This document shows positions 7,588-16,686 of a stretch of 60,490 nucleotides of DNA, piece by piece. The DNA is taken from NCBI GenBank assembly GCA_030426475.1, contig JAUHYR010000004.1:1-60490 (forward strand). Direction: 5' to 3'. The DNA is from Bacteroidia bacterium (GTDB lineage: Bacteria > Bacteroidota > Bacteroidia > Flavobacteriales_E > Vicingaceae). The notes under the pieces were generated by a model that worked only from the letters and a program-made list of their open reading frames with translations, was not told where the DNA came from and did not search any database. Positions within the stretch are counted from its first letter, which is position 1; every line of letters begins with the position of its first letter. The position numbers and the translations under genes were made by a program.

Positions 7588-10011
7588 GTGGAGTACATAT
7601 TTCCGAAAATAGCAAAATTTCAATTCAGTTTGAAATTCATTTTACTTGTAGGGTTTTTAATCTGCTCTACTTTATTTTATGCTCAAATAGAAGGAACCGT
7701 AAAAGGCAGAATCACAGACATGGAAATTGGCTCTCCATTATTTGCAGCCAATATATGTATACTCAAAGGTGAGAAACAGTTTAGTTGTGTAATTAGCGAT
7801 GAACAAGGCTATTTTATTATTGAAAACATTCCTGTGGGTGAATACAGCTTGGTAGTAAGTGTGTTGGGTTACAAACCTTATGTAATGAAAATACTAAAGG
7901 TTACTTCCGGTAAACAAATTGATTTACCTATTGCATTAGAAGAATCTGCTTTTGAAATTGAAGCATTTGAGGTAAAGTCGTTAAAGCGGGAAGAAGTCAA
8001 TAATGAATTCTCTACCATTAGCTCTCGAACTTTTGCCATTGAAGAAACAGACCGATATGCAGGCAGTAGAGGAGACCCTGCAAGAATGGCTAGCAATTTT
8101 CCGGGCATAAGAGGCTCTGATGATAGCAGAAACGATATCGTCATCAGAGGTAATTCTCCTTTAGGGTTGCTTTGGCGAATTGATGGTATTACCGTTCCTA
8201 ACCCAAGTCACTTTGCATTGTTTGGAACCACCGGAGGACCCATTGGAATTTTGAATAATAAAACCTTAGCCAACTCTGATTTTATGACGGCAGCTTTTCC
8301 TGCCGAATACGGAAATGCTTTGGCAGGCGTATTTGATTTAAAGCTAAGAAACGGAAACGCAAAAAAGCATGAGTTTACCGGGCAGTTTGGGGTAATGGGC
8401 TTGGAAGCTTTAGCTGAAGGTCCAATCAATAAAGAAAAACATTCTTCTTATTTGGTTTCTTATAGATATTCTACCTTGGCATTGTTTACAGCTGCAGGTT
8501 TAAAAATTGGTGTTTCCTCTAATCCTACTTACCAAGACTTAACGTTTAAATTAAACTTTCCTACCAAAAAAGGCTATTTCTCTGTTTTCTCTGTTGCCGG
8601 ATTAAGCGATATAAAACTATTGGATGCCGATAGAGATTCTACAGATTTTTCTTACGGAGATTTAGGCCGTGATGTATATTTCGGTTCTCGCTTGGCGATT
8701 ATGGGATTTAACTATCATCATTTTGTCAATGAAAAAACTTCGCTTAAGTATAGTTACTCTCCTTCTTATAGTTCTTCGTATAGCCGCCATGACCTAAGAA
8801 GAGATACAGCAGATTTTTCTAAAGTCATTAATCCGCTTCCTTTTGTGAGAAACAGAATGATAGAAATAGACCAAACCGTTCAAGCTATTTTAAACAGAAA
8901 AATAGGGAAGAAGCATACCTTAAAATCTGGCCTGGTGGCAAAAAACATTGCCATTAATTTTAGCGATAGTGTTTACAGAAAATCAACAGAAAGTCTGCAA
9001 GAAAGAATTACTACCGTTGACAGAAACGATTTGTTTTTAGTGCAGGCTTATGCGCAATGGAAATACAAAATTTCTAAACGCTGGACGGCAAATGGCGGTG
9101 TAAATTATTTGCTCTTTACTTACAACAACTCGCAGGCAGTTGAGCCAAGAGCGGGCTTACGTTTTAATATAAACGACAACTCTTCCTTGAGTGCCGGCTA
9201 TGGAGTTCACCATCAGTTGCAACCTATTTATACTTACTTTTTAAAAGTAACCGATAAAAACGGTGTAAAAGGTCCGTTTAATCAAAACATGGATTTTACT
9301 AGAAGCACACACTATGTATTAGGTTATGAAAATTATTTTACAGAATTTTTGCGATTTAAGTTAGAAGGATATTATCAATACCTGGATAAAATTCCGGTGC
9401 AGTCTGAAGCTAGCAGTTCTTTTTCAATGATTAATGAAGGAAGAGATATGAATTTTATTGAACTTCCGGGTAAGCTGGTAAACGAAGGAACGGCCGAAAA
9501 CTATGGTGTAGAAATGACCATTGAAAAATTCTTCAATAAGAAATATTTCTTTTTGATTACGGGCTCGCTTTACGAATCTAAATACAAAGGAAGTGACGGC
9601 ATAGAACGAAACACCGCTTTTAATGCCAATTATTTATTGAACCTTTTAGGTGCAAAATCGTTTGTTACCAGTAAAGAAAAGAAAAACTATTTGACCATAG
9701 GCGGAAAATATACCTTGGGCGGTGGAAACCGATACACACCTTTTGATGTGGTAAATTCTGATTATTTTAATACGGCTTATTTAACTGACCAGGCATATTC
9801 TCAGCAGAGCAAAGAATACCAGCGCTTTGATGTTCGGATTTCGCACACTGCCAACCGAAAAAAATCAAGCCATGAGTTGGCGCTGGATTTAATTAATGTG
9901 CTGAACATACAAAACGTATTGACCAGAATTTATAACCCGATAACCAAAGAAGCTTACGAAGAACCACAATTGGGCTTTTTGCCTATATTATATTATAAAA
10001 TTCAATTTTAA
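7588..10011 (+). CDS. TonB-dependent outer-membrane receptor
   Basis: An 807-residue outer-membrane transporter. The signal peptide ends near residue 33 (STLFYAQ). Residues of about 37-120 form a carboxypeptidase-regulatory-like domain (GRITDMEIGSPLFAANI... VGEYSLVVSVLGYKPY), followed by the plug (about 140-255, with DIVIRGNSPLGLLWRIDGI and GNALAGVFDLKLRNG), and then a beta-barrel ending LPILYYKIQF with a terminal Phe. This is the SusC-like and FecA-like superfamily arrangement, but no SusD partner is adjacent, so a nutrient class cannot be named. The stop overlaps the start of the following TPR gene (TAATG), so the two are translationally coupled. Confidence 0.92.
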   Translation: MEYIFPKIAKFQFSLKFILLVGFLICSTLFYAQIEGTVKGRITDMEIGSPLFAANICILKGEKQFSCVISDEQGYFIIENIPVGEYSLVVSVLGYKPYVMKILKVTSGKQIDLPIALEESAFEIEAFEVKSLKREEVNNEFSTISSRTFAIEETDRYAGSRGDPARMASNFPGIRGSDDSRNDIVIRGNSPLGLLWRIDGITVPNPSHFALFGTTGGPIGILNNKTLANSDFMTAAFPAEYGNALAGVFDLKLRNGNAKKHEFTGQFGVMGLEALAEGPINKEKHSSYLVSYRYSTLALFTAAGLKIGVSSNPTYQDLTFKLNFPTKKGYFSVFSVAGLSDIKLLDADRDSTDFSYGDLGRDVYFGSRLAIMGFNYHHFVNEKTSLKYSYSPSYSSSYSRHDLRRDTADFSKVINPLPFVRNRMIEIDQTVQAILNRKIGKKHTLKSGLVAKNIAINFSDSVYRKSTESLQERITTVDRNDLFLVQAYAQWKYKISKRWTANGGVNYLLFTYNNSQAVEPRAGLRFNINDNSSLSAGYGVHHQLQPIYTYFLKVTDKNGVKGPFNQNMDFTRSTHYVLGYENYFTEFLRFKLEGYYQYLDKIPVQSEASSSFSMINEGRDMNFIELPGKLVNEGTAENYGVEMTIEKFFNKKYFFLITGSLYESKYKGSDGIERNTAFNANYLLNLLGAKSFVTSKEKKNYLTIGGKYTLGGGNRYTPFDVVNSDYFNTAYLTDQAYSQQSKEYQRFDVRISHTANRKKSSHELALDLINVLNIQNVLTRIYNPITKEAYEEPQLGFLPILYYKIQF

Positions 10012-10694
10012 TGACTGATTTCGATACCGCTTCCGATTTCATGAAGCAACATAATTACGAAGAAGCTGTAAAGCATTTTACCAATGCCATACAATCTACA
10101 GACAAACAATTGGAGTCGGTGTATTACCGAGCTATATGTTACCGAAGATTAGACAAGCACAGCCAATCTATTGAAGACTTTGAATTTTTGCTGGAAGCCA
10201 AGCCCAAAGATGCTGACATTTGGAGCGAAATGGGCGTTACTTATTTTCATTTACAAAAGTATGAAGAAGCTTTTGATGCTTTGCAAAAAGCCAAAGAGCT
10301 TGAACCCGAAAATGCTTACCGATATAGCAGCCTGGCTTACATACAAGCACACATTGGCTTAACTTATGAAGCCATTGATAATTACAAAAAAGCCATTGAG
10401 CTTGACCCAACAGATGAAATTGCACACAACAACCTTGGCTTGATTGAAGAGAATTTAGGTTATGGCAGACAAGCCCAAGACCGTTTTGCTATTGCAGACC
10501 AACTGCAAAAGGAAAAAGAAAGCCAATACAAAACCAATAATGAGCTGCCGCAAGAAACACAACCCGAACCTAAAGCTACACCCAAAGAGCCGGAACAAAA
10601 ACAAACAGGATTAGTACGAACCATGCTTTCGGTATTTACCTCACGTGCCAGCCGTAAAGAGTTTTTTGATTTTTGGTTGGGGAAGAAGAGATAA
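10011..10694 (+). CDS. Tetratricopeptide-repeat protein
   Basis: A 227-residue protein with no signal peptide. It has about four TPR units between residues 5 and 165, for example YEEAVKHFTNAIQSTDKQLE, YEEAFDALQKAKELEPENA and YEAIDNYKKAIELDPTDEIA. A Gln/Glu/Pro-rich linker (about 170-200) and a basic C-terminus ending FFDFWLGKKR follow. TPRs hold protein partners; the partner is unknown. Its start overlaps the stop of the TonB receptor by one base, so it is probably made together with the receptor. Confidence 0.85.
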   Translation: MTDFDTASDFMKQHNYEEAVKHFTNAIQSTDKQLESVYYRAICYRRLDKHSQSIEDFEFLLEAKPKDADIWSEMGVTYFHLQKYEEAFDALQKAKELEPENAYRYSSLAYIQAHIGLTYEAIDNYKKAIELDPTDEIAHNNLGLIEENLGYGRQAQDRFAIADQLQKEKESQYKTNNELPQETQPEPKATPKEPEQKQTGLVRTMLSVFTSRASRKEFFDFWLGKKR

Positions 10695-10700
10695 TTACTC

Positions 10701-11375
10701 TTACTTCTTAGAATAGACTTTTAATAAATAAAAAAGTAATCCGCTAGAAATTACAGTTAAAGAAGCCCAGCTAGTAGCACTATTCGTTTCATTTATTTTT
10801 GATATTGTAAGAAAGATTAATATTCCTAACATTACAAATAATACGAATTTAAACCCTTTAGATTTATAAAAAGGTTCGCTTTCTACTATTTGTCGTTCAT
10901 TATTATTAGAAAGTAAAAATTGGTTTGAAATTACTGGAAAATCATTTACTAATTTTTTAAAGTCATCTTCAATAGGAAAAATTGATAACCTTGAAATTTT
11001 ATACCTTCTCCCATTATTTAAATTAATAATAAAGCTGTCAAAGGTCCTTTCCTCTTCCATAATGAAGTTATCTATTATATTCCAAGAAATTTTTAAGCTT
11101 TTTGCTTTACTGAAAGGGTATCGTTTTTCCCACATATGAAAATAACCATCTTCATTCATTATTACTTTAATCCTTGCCTTACTTAGTTGATGTGATAAAT
11201 AAATGGAAATAATAAATATTATAACGACTTCCAGAAAAGTAATAATACCACTTTCAGGATTGTAGCCAAAGTTGCTTAATGAAAGAAGAGTTGTAGGCAA
11301 AATAATTATCATCCCAATAAGAAACCTGATAATTGAATGGATAGTAATTTTGTATTCACTTTTAATGGTTTTCAT
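10701..11375 (-). CDS. Hypothetical four-helix membrane protein with PH-like middle
   Basis: 224 residues. Two hydrophobic helices lie at about 14-32 and 42-62 and two more near 176-193 and 202-218. Between them is a soluble segment of about 110 residues (VIMNEDGYFHMWEKRYPFSKAKSLKISW... RRYKISRLSIF) with the alternating pattern of a bacterial PH-like domain. I recognise no named family. It converges with the TPR gene, leaving 6 bases between the stop codons, and is followed upstream by another small membrane protein in the same orientation. Confidence 0.6.
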   Translation of the reverse strand: MKTIKSEYKITIHSIIRFLIGMIIILPTTLLSLSNFGYNPESGIITFLEVVIIFIISIYLSHQLSKARIKVIMNEDGYFHMWEKRYPFSKAKSLKISWNIIDNFIMEEERTFDSFIINLNNGRRYKISRLSIFPIEDDFKKLVNDFPVISNQFLLSNNNERQIVESEPFYKSKGFKFVLFVMLGILIFLTISKINETNSATSWASLTVISSGLLFYLLKVYSKK

Positions 11376-11397
11376 TTAAGTCTCTTAAAGTGATAAC

Positions 11398-11886
11398 TTA
11401 CTTAACCTTCTCTTGAATTTTTGATAATATTCTTTTTTCAAACTCATCTAAAAGCGGCTTATTCTTCCACCACCAAAAGTATTCATTAACTTGAATCCAG
11501 CTTCTAGTTTCTAAGTCGTAAATATAAATAAACATCAAAGTTGATTTTCTCTTTCCATCTTTTCTTGTAGCTGTTTTTACTACTTGGTTTTTATCTGGAT
11601 AATAAAAGAAAACGTGATAATAATGGTCAGTACTATCTTTTCTGCCTTCATTGAATATAGGCTCTATAAGTTCGTTTGGTATTTTAATGTTTTGATTTTC
11701 TTCTTTAGCTTCATAAATAATTTGAATTAAAGAATCTTCAGGTATTGCAAATTCATAAACTTCTGCTCTTGGATAGCCTCCTGGTCCAAAACTCCATGCA
11801 AGATACATTAATAAAAATCCAACTATTAGGAATGCTAATAAAATTGCAAGTGCAAGAGTTATTTTATCTTTAATTTCTTTATCCAT
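11398..11886 (-). CDS. Hypothetical membrane-anchored protein
   Basis: 162 residues with one strong transmembrane helix at about 11-34 (LALAILLAFLIVGFLLMYLA) and a soluble domain of about 125 residues rich in charged and aromatic residues (SWIQVNEYFWWWKNKP). There is no Cys for lipidation. It stands 22 bases upstream of the 224-residue membrane protein in the same direction, so the two probably form a pair. No family is recognised. Confidence 0.6.
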   Translation of the reverse strand: MDKEIKDKITLALAILLAFLIVGFLLMYLAWSFGPGGYPRAEVYEFAIPEDSLIQIIYEAKEENQNIKIPNELIEPIFNEGRKDSTDHYYHVFFYYPDKNQVVKTATRKDGKRKSTLMFIYIYDLETRSWIQVNEYFWWWKNKPLLDEFEKRILSKIQEKVK

Positions 11887-12039
11887 TTCTAGTTAGCCTA
11901 GTAAAAATACTCTTTTTCCTAAAAAAGTGAGTGTTTTGCCATTTTGTCAGTCATTTTAAGGGTTTTTTAACAGTTTCGCCCTAAAACAGGGGCTTTCCTG
12001 CCATTTTTGCCTACCTGAATTAAGGTTTTATGGAAGCTA

Positions 12040-12270
12040 ATCTTAGATTCATGAAAGCAAATCTCGAATTCATGAACCTAAATCTAAGATTCAGACAAGC
12101 GAATCTTTAATTCAAGAACCTTAATCTAAGATTCAAGGAAACGAATCTTTAATTCAAGAACCTTAATCTCGAATTCAAGAACCCAAATCTAAGATTCATG
12201 AACCCAAATCTTTAACTCAAGTTCGTAAATCTTAGTAACAAGTTGGTGAATCTTTAATTGTAGTTCGTCA
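12040..12270. repeat. Degenerate tandem array, eleven 21-bp units
   Basis: Eleven consecutive units of exactly 21 bases, each beginning ATC with consensus near ATCTTTAATTCAAGAACCNAA. The middle alternates between CTTTAATTC, CTAAGATTC or CTTAGATTC, and CTCGAATTC; the last three units (12208-12270) are more diverged. The period is two turns of DNA. It lies in the 511-base gap 11887-12397 between divergent genes. In the best plus frame it would give heptads (NLRFMKA, NLEFMNL, NLRFRQA) but that frame is cut by four TAA codons, so it is not a gene as it stands. The rest of the gap shows nothing I can name. Confidence 0.8.
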
Positions 12271-12397
12271 TACTTCCATTTACTTTTTTAACCATTTAAC
12301 TTATCTACCTATTAACTCATTTGATTATCGCATTATCTAATTAAATAATCATCTCATCAATTCGCATAAACCATTACCTTTATACCAAGTTTAGCGT

Positions 12398-13651
12398 ATG
12401 TTTAAAGAACTAAAGTGGATAAAGTTTTTACTGGTGGCTATTATTGTAGCTATTGTATTTTCCAAAATAGACTTTGGTAATGTGCCCATTAAACATGGCT
12501 ATTGCAACAACATCTCTTTCTATCCGGGTGATTCGCTGGTGCTGTTTGCCGATGAAAATCTAAAAGAAATAAAAAAGAGTTATCGGCTCTACAATTTAAA
12601 AGGTGAAGTAGTTTTTGAAACCAAAGGAATTGGGCGTATTCAGCAAGCGCCTTCGCCACAAGTGTATAGTGAGGGCTTAAACTATCAGCCAACGCTTACT
12701 TGCCAAGTTCCTGATTTGCCTAGCGGTATTTATCATTGGGAAAAGAAAGTGCCTGTCATCATAAAATCAAAAGAAAAGGCGGATGTTACACTGGTGTATC
12801 CTTTTTTGTGTAGGCAAGGGGAGAACAGCTTTGGCGGAAAGTCTTTTTTTGGTTACAACTCTACGGATGGCGTGCCTGCTAAAAGGCTTAGCCTTGAGCG
12901 TGATTTGTATGTAACACCCAAAGAGTTTTTTATCGTTGATTTTTTCACCAAAAACTTTCCTGAGTTAAGCCTCAACGTCATTGCTGATGTGGATTTAATG
13001 GATGAGCAGCATAACACACAACTGCTTTGGTTTTACGATAATTATCCGTTTGCTACGGCACAACTCAAGCAAAACATTGACCAATTAAATTGCAATGTAT
13101 TGGTTACGGCTAACGGCTTTATGAATAATCAAATCATCTTGAATGATGACGAAATGATATTTACCAATGATGCTACCGATTCATTAAAAACCTTGCCATT
13201 TAATCATCCTTTGGTGAATTCTCCTACTTATCTTACTTCCGGAGTTTCGCATTTGTTTGGTGTAGAAACTGATGCTGTAAAACCTAATCCGCTAAGTTTA
13301 AGTTTGCTTATCGACCATCCTATTTTTAAAGATGTTTCGGGAGCGGAGCTACATTTTGCATCTTCTAATCACTGGAACGGTCCGCCCATACTTTCTGATA
13401 GTTTAATAGATGTTCGCTCGGTTACGGATTCTATTTCTACTTATTTTAAAAGCTATGATTTACTGGCGTACAACTGGAATAGTTATTATGATATTAAAAC
13501 CATTGGCGGCATTGTAAACTTTAAGCGAAAAGGTACCAATTCTGAATGGATTAATTTAGGTTCTTATGCTTTTGTAAATGAAGAGAATCTCCAAAACCCT
13601 GATGTAAAAAGTGTGTTGGTGAACTCTATTCGTTATTTAGCAGAAGATTGA
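12398..13651 (+). CDS. Exported protein resembling the N,N-dimethylformamidase large-subunit C-terminal domain
   Basis: 417 residues. One hydrophobic helix at about 9-22 (FLLVAIIVAIVFSK) is either an uncleaved anchor or a signal peptide. Residues of about 25-115 look like a beta-sandwich, and the main domain starts near VTLVYPFLCRQGENSFGGKSFFGY. That segment, with the later VIADVDL, HNTQLLWFYDNYPF and FASSNHWNGPP, recalls the glutamine-amidotransferase-like domain of N,N-dimethylformamidase beta subunits. I see no proof of amidase activity. It stands alone behind the 21-bp array, and REP-like hairpins follow its stop codon. Confidence 0.55.
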   Translation: MFKELKWIKFLLVAIIVAIVFSKIDFGNVPIKHGYCNNISFYPGDSLVLFADENLKEIKKSYRLYNLKGEVVFETKGIGRIQQAPSPQVYSEGLNYQPTLTCQVPDLPSGIYHWEKKVPVIIKSKEKADVTLVYPFLCRQGENSFGGKSFFGYNSTDGVPAKRLSLERDLYVTPKEFFIVDFFTKNFPELSLNVIADVDLMDEQHNTQLLWFYDNYPFATAQLKQNIDQLNCNVLVTANGFMNNQIILNDDEMIFTNDATDSLKTLPFNHPLVNSPTYLTSGVSHLFGVETDAVKPNPLSLSLLIDHPIFKDVSGAELHFASSNHWNGPPILSDSLIDVRSVTDSISTYFKSYDLLAYNWNSYYDIKTIGGIVNFKRKGTNSEWINLGSYAFVNEENLQNPDVKSVLVNSIRYLAED

Positions 13652-13663
13652 GTTTTATTATTT

Positions 13664-13737
13664 CTGGATTCCCGTTTTCACGGGAATGGTAATATATAGT
13701 AAAGGTATTGCTATCATTCCTGCGAAAGCAGGAATCC
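13664..13737. repeat. Inverted pair of REP-like hairpins
   Basis: The first hairpin (13664-13689) is CTGG-ATTCCCGT-TTTC-ACGGGAAT-GG. The second (13715-13737), read on the minus strand, is GG-ATTCCTGC-TTTC-GCAGGAAT-G. Each has a perfect 8-bp stem and the same TTTC loop. They face opposite ways, 25 bases apart, in the space between the formamidase-like gene and asnB, which converge here. They may serve both genes as a transcription end. Confidence 0.8.
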
Positions 13738-13805
13738 ATAATTAGAATAGCGTAATTGAAAAGTAATTAAGTCCTTTTTGTATTAGCTTTAATACTTAAA
13801 ATATC

Positions 13806-15611
13806 TTAGCCAAAGTACTTTTTCGCCCAAAGTTCAGTAATATAGGTTCTAAAAATATCCGGTGAATTGAGCATACTTTTCCCTTGCACAAAGTCTTTAT
13901 AATGTTGCTGAAACTTTTTAGCGTCAATCATTCCCATTTCTTGTAAGACAGAATTATCAAAGGCTGCTAAAATGTTTTCTTTTAGTTCGTTTTTTAACCA
14001 TTTCTCTTGAGGTGTGGTAAAGCCTTTTTTGTCTTTTCGCCACCTAATTTCTTTATCTAAATCTTTCATGGCTTTACGCAAAATATACTTGGTCCACCCT
14101 TTATGAATTTTATGTTTGAGCTGTAAGTTAACTGAAAAGTCAACCAATCGGTGGTCTAAAAACGGATGGCGCACTTCAATAGAATGTGCCATAGAATTTC
14201 GGTCTTCGTAGTGAGCAAGTGCTGGTATTGAAAATTTATCTACATCGTTTATCTGAGATTTTTTAATGTCGTAAACGTCTTGCCACTTAGCGATAGGTTG
14301 AAATTCATTGGTTAAAAAATCAAACTGCCCGGAGAATTTTTTACGCTGTAAAAACTTTTTGGCTTGGTACAAGTCGAAATGATAAAAGAAATTACCGTTA
14401 AGCATAGAACCACCCAATGTATTGGCTAAGTATCCCAGTTTTTTCTTTTTAACGGCATAGCCTAGGCTAAAAAAGAAGAAGCGAACATATCCCATTAAGA
14501 TTTCATCTGCTCCTTGTCCGCTGAGTACCACTTTAATTCCGGCTTTTTCTTTAATGGTTTTAAAAATGAGATATTGTGCAATAATGCTAGAAGATATGTA
14601 TGGTTCTTCTTGGTATTCTAGAGTAGTGTTGATGTAATTAATGACATCATTTTCGTTAAAGTTGAACTTTACATTTTCAAAGCCATGCGAGCGAATGGCT
14701 TTGTCGATAAAGTTTTCTTCACTGTAGGCTTTTATTTCAGAAACCACAGAGAACGATTTTATTTTCTGTTGCTGATTCGCTAAAAGGGTAATGGCAGTAG
14801 AATCTATTCCACCACTCAGCAACGAACCTACTTCTACATCACTTCTTAAACGAATTTTTACCGAGTCTTCTAATAAATATCTAAACTGCTCGAAAACATC
14901 ACCTGACGGATTGGAATCATTGTATTCCCAGTAATGATGTAGTGTGGTAGTTTCGTTTGCTAAATCAATTATTAAGGAATGTTTTGCAGGTACTTTATTG
15001 ATTCCTTTAAAATAGGTCTCAGTATTAAAATTGGTAATACCCGACCGAATAAATTGATAAACAGAATGCTTATTGGCTTCTTTGTTTTTTAGAAAGGGTA
15101 GAAGTGATCTAATTTCACTTCCAAAAAATAATTTGTTGTCTTCTTTAACATAGTAAAGAGGTTTTATGTTAAAACGGTCTCTAGAAAGAATGAGTTGATT
15201 GTTATTGGTATCGTAAAGGGCAAATGCCCACATGCCGTTAAATAAGTTAAAACCTTCTTTGCCGAACTTCCTATATACTTTGGTGATAATCTCAGTATCA
15301 GAATTCGTTTTGAAGTTTTCATTAGGGAAATACTCTTTTTGTAATTCCAGGTAGTTAAAAATTTCTCCATTGAAGATGAGAATTAAATCATCATCAATAA
15401 ATGGTTGATTGGCTCCTTCACTAAGGTCAATAATGGAAAGCCTTCTGTGTCCTAAAAAAACATCTGTTTTTGTTTTTTCATTAAAAGTGTGATAGTGGGA
15501 TTGGTTGTCAGGGCCTCTGTGAGCAATTGAATTTAAAGAGTTCGAAAATAGCGTGTGTTCTTTTTCCGAAAACTGATTTTTAAAGTTAATGGCTCCAAAT
15601 ATTCCGCACAT
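13806..15611 (-). CDS. asnB: Asparagine synthetase (glutamine-hydrolysing), polysaccharide-locus type
   Basis: 601 residues with two domains. The N-terminal Ntn glutaminase starts with the catalytic Cys2 (MCGIFGAI) and has HRGPDNQ, LGHRRLSIIDLS and FNGEIFNY. The C-terminal synthetase carries the ATP loop SLLSGGIDSTA (about 263-273). Stand-alone enzymes make asparagine; in polysaccharide loci the same fold is thought to amidate sugar acids or amino-acid substituents, which fits its place as the last gene of a long surface-polysaccharide operon. Its start lies one base after the stop of the epimerase gene. Which substrate it amidates cannot be told from the sequence. Confidence 0.9.
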   Translation of the reverse strand: MCGIFGAINFKNQFSEKEHTLFSNSLNSIAHRGPDNQSHYHTFNEKTKTDVFLGHRRLSIIDLSEGANQPFIDDDLILIFNGEIFNYLELQKEYFPNENFKTNSDTEIITKVYRKFGKEGFNLFNGMWAFALYDTNNNQLILSRDRFNIKPLYYVKEDNKLFFGSEIRSLLPFLKNKEANKHSVYQFIRSGITNFNTETYFKGINKVPAKHSLIIDLANETTTLHHYWEYNDSNPSGDVFEQFRYLLEDSVKIRLRSDVEVGSLLSGGIDSTAITLLANQQQKIKSFSVVSEIKAYSEENFIDKAIRSHGFENVKFNFNENDVINYINTTLEYQEEPYISSSIIAQYLIFKTIKEKAGIKVVLSGQGADEILMGYVRFFFFSLGYAVKKKKLGYLANTLGGSMLNGNFFYHFDLYQAKKFLQRKKFSGQFDFLTNEFQPIAKWQDVYDIKKSQINDVDKFSIPALAHYEDRNSMAHSIEVRHPFLDHRLVDFSVNLQLKHKIHKGWTKYILRKAMKDLDKEIRWRKDKKGFTTPQEKWLKNELKENILAAFDNSVLQEMGMIDAKKFQQHYKDFVQGKSMLNSPDIFRTYITELWAKKYFG

Positions 15612-15612
15612 A

Positions 15613-16686
15613 CTAACCTTGGTTTACAAACCATTGAGCAATAACTTCAGCTGCATTGCCATTACCATAAAGGTTTTTAGAAAAGTCAGAAGACTTGCTT
15701 AGCATTTCATTACTAAGTTTTAAAATTTGCTCGTAATTGCTTCCTGCCAGTTTGTTGTAGCCGTTTTTAACTAGTTCTACCCACTCGGTTTGTTCACGTA
15801 ATGTAACACAGTTTTTATGAAAGAAGAAGGCTTCTTTTTGGAGCCCTCCACTATCAGTCATCACCATTTTGCAGTTTTCTAAAAGCGTTATCATATCAAA
15901 ATATCCGACAGGTTCAATAAGTGTTACGTTCAATTTTAAATTGAACTCATTTAACTTTTTAGCAGTTCTTGGATGAAGCGGAAGAACAATATTGGTGGTT
16001 TTTTGAATTTCATTTAAAGCATTTACAATGTCAGTTAGTTTTTCTTTGCTGTCAGTATTTTCAGCCCTGTGAAGCGTACAAAGGATAAAGTGAGATTTTA
16101 ATATATCATTAGAAATAGTATTTTTTTCTTTTGCTTTTTCAGCATAAAACATAGCTGCATCTTGCATTACATCGCCACTCATTACTATTTCTCCATAACT
16201 GTTTTTACCGCCTTCTTTTTCTAAATTGTCAATTGCCGTTTGTGTAGGGCAGAACAATACATCTGAAATTCTATCTGTCAAAATTCTATTTACTTCTTCA
16301 GGCATTTCAATATTGAAACTTCTTAGGCCAGCCTCAATATGAGCAACTTTAATATGAAGTTTTTTTGCAGCCAAAGCTCCAGCAATTGTAGAGTTAGTGT
16401 CGCCATAAACCATTACATAATTAGGCTGTTCTTTTATTAATACTTTTTCTATTTCCTCAAGCATTCTACCTGTCATAGCACCATGTGAAAGAGAGTTGAT
16501 TTCAAGATTATAATCCGGCTTGGGTATTTCCATTTCGTCAAAAAATACGTCACTCATATTTTTATCAAAATGTTGCCCGGTGTGTAAAATAACTTCTTCT
16601 ATAGATGGGTACTTTGCAAACTCTCTGCTAACAACAGCTGCTTTTACAAACTGTGGTCTGGCTCCAATTATGGTTAGTATTTTCAT
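15613..16686 (-). CDS. wecB: UDP-N-acetylglucosamine 2-epimerase (non-hydrolysing)
   Basis: 357 residues, the usual length for enzymes that interconvert UDP-GlcNAc and UDP-ManNAc. Family signatures in order are IIGARPQFVKAA (7-18), ILHTGQHFD, VYGDTNSTIAGA, HIEAGLRS with the catalytic region, PEEVNR, LHRAENTD and TDSGGLQKEA near the UDP site. The enzyme supplies a ManNAc-type precursor for the polysaccharide. The stop and start codons of neighbours on both sides nearly abut it, so it is inside the operon. Confidence 0.93.
   Translation of the reverse strand: MKILTIIGARPQFVKAAVVSREFAKYPSIEEVILHTGQHFDKNMSDVFFDEMEIPKPDYNLEINSLSHGAMTGRMLEEIEKVLIKEQPNYVMVYGDTNSTIAGALAAKKLHIKVAHIEAGLRSFNIEMPEEVNRILTDRISDVLFCPTQTAIDNLEKEGGKNSYGEIVMSGDVMQDAAMFYAEKAKEKNTISNDILKSHFILCTLHRAENTDSKEKLTDIVNALNEIQKTTNIVLPLHPRTAKKLNEFNLKLNVTLIEPVGYFDMITLLENCKMVMTDSGGLQKEAFFFHKNCVTLREQTEWVELVKNGYNKLAGSNYEQILKLSNEMLSKSSDFSKNLYGNGNAAEVIAQWFVNQG

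Noticed and set aside
12032-12111. Short ORF with heptads starting at the ATG just before the 21-bp array
   Set aside because: It ends at TAA after 26 codons and the same frame is stopped repeatedly further on; kept only as part of the array description.
12040-12270. CRISPR array
   Set aside because: Units are contiguous 21-mers with no unique spacers, the repeats are degenerate, and no cas genes are near.
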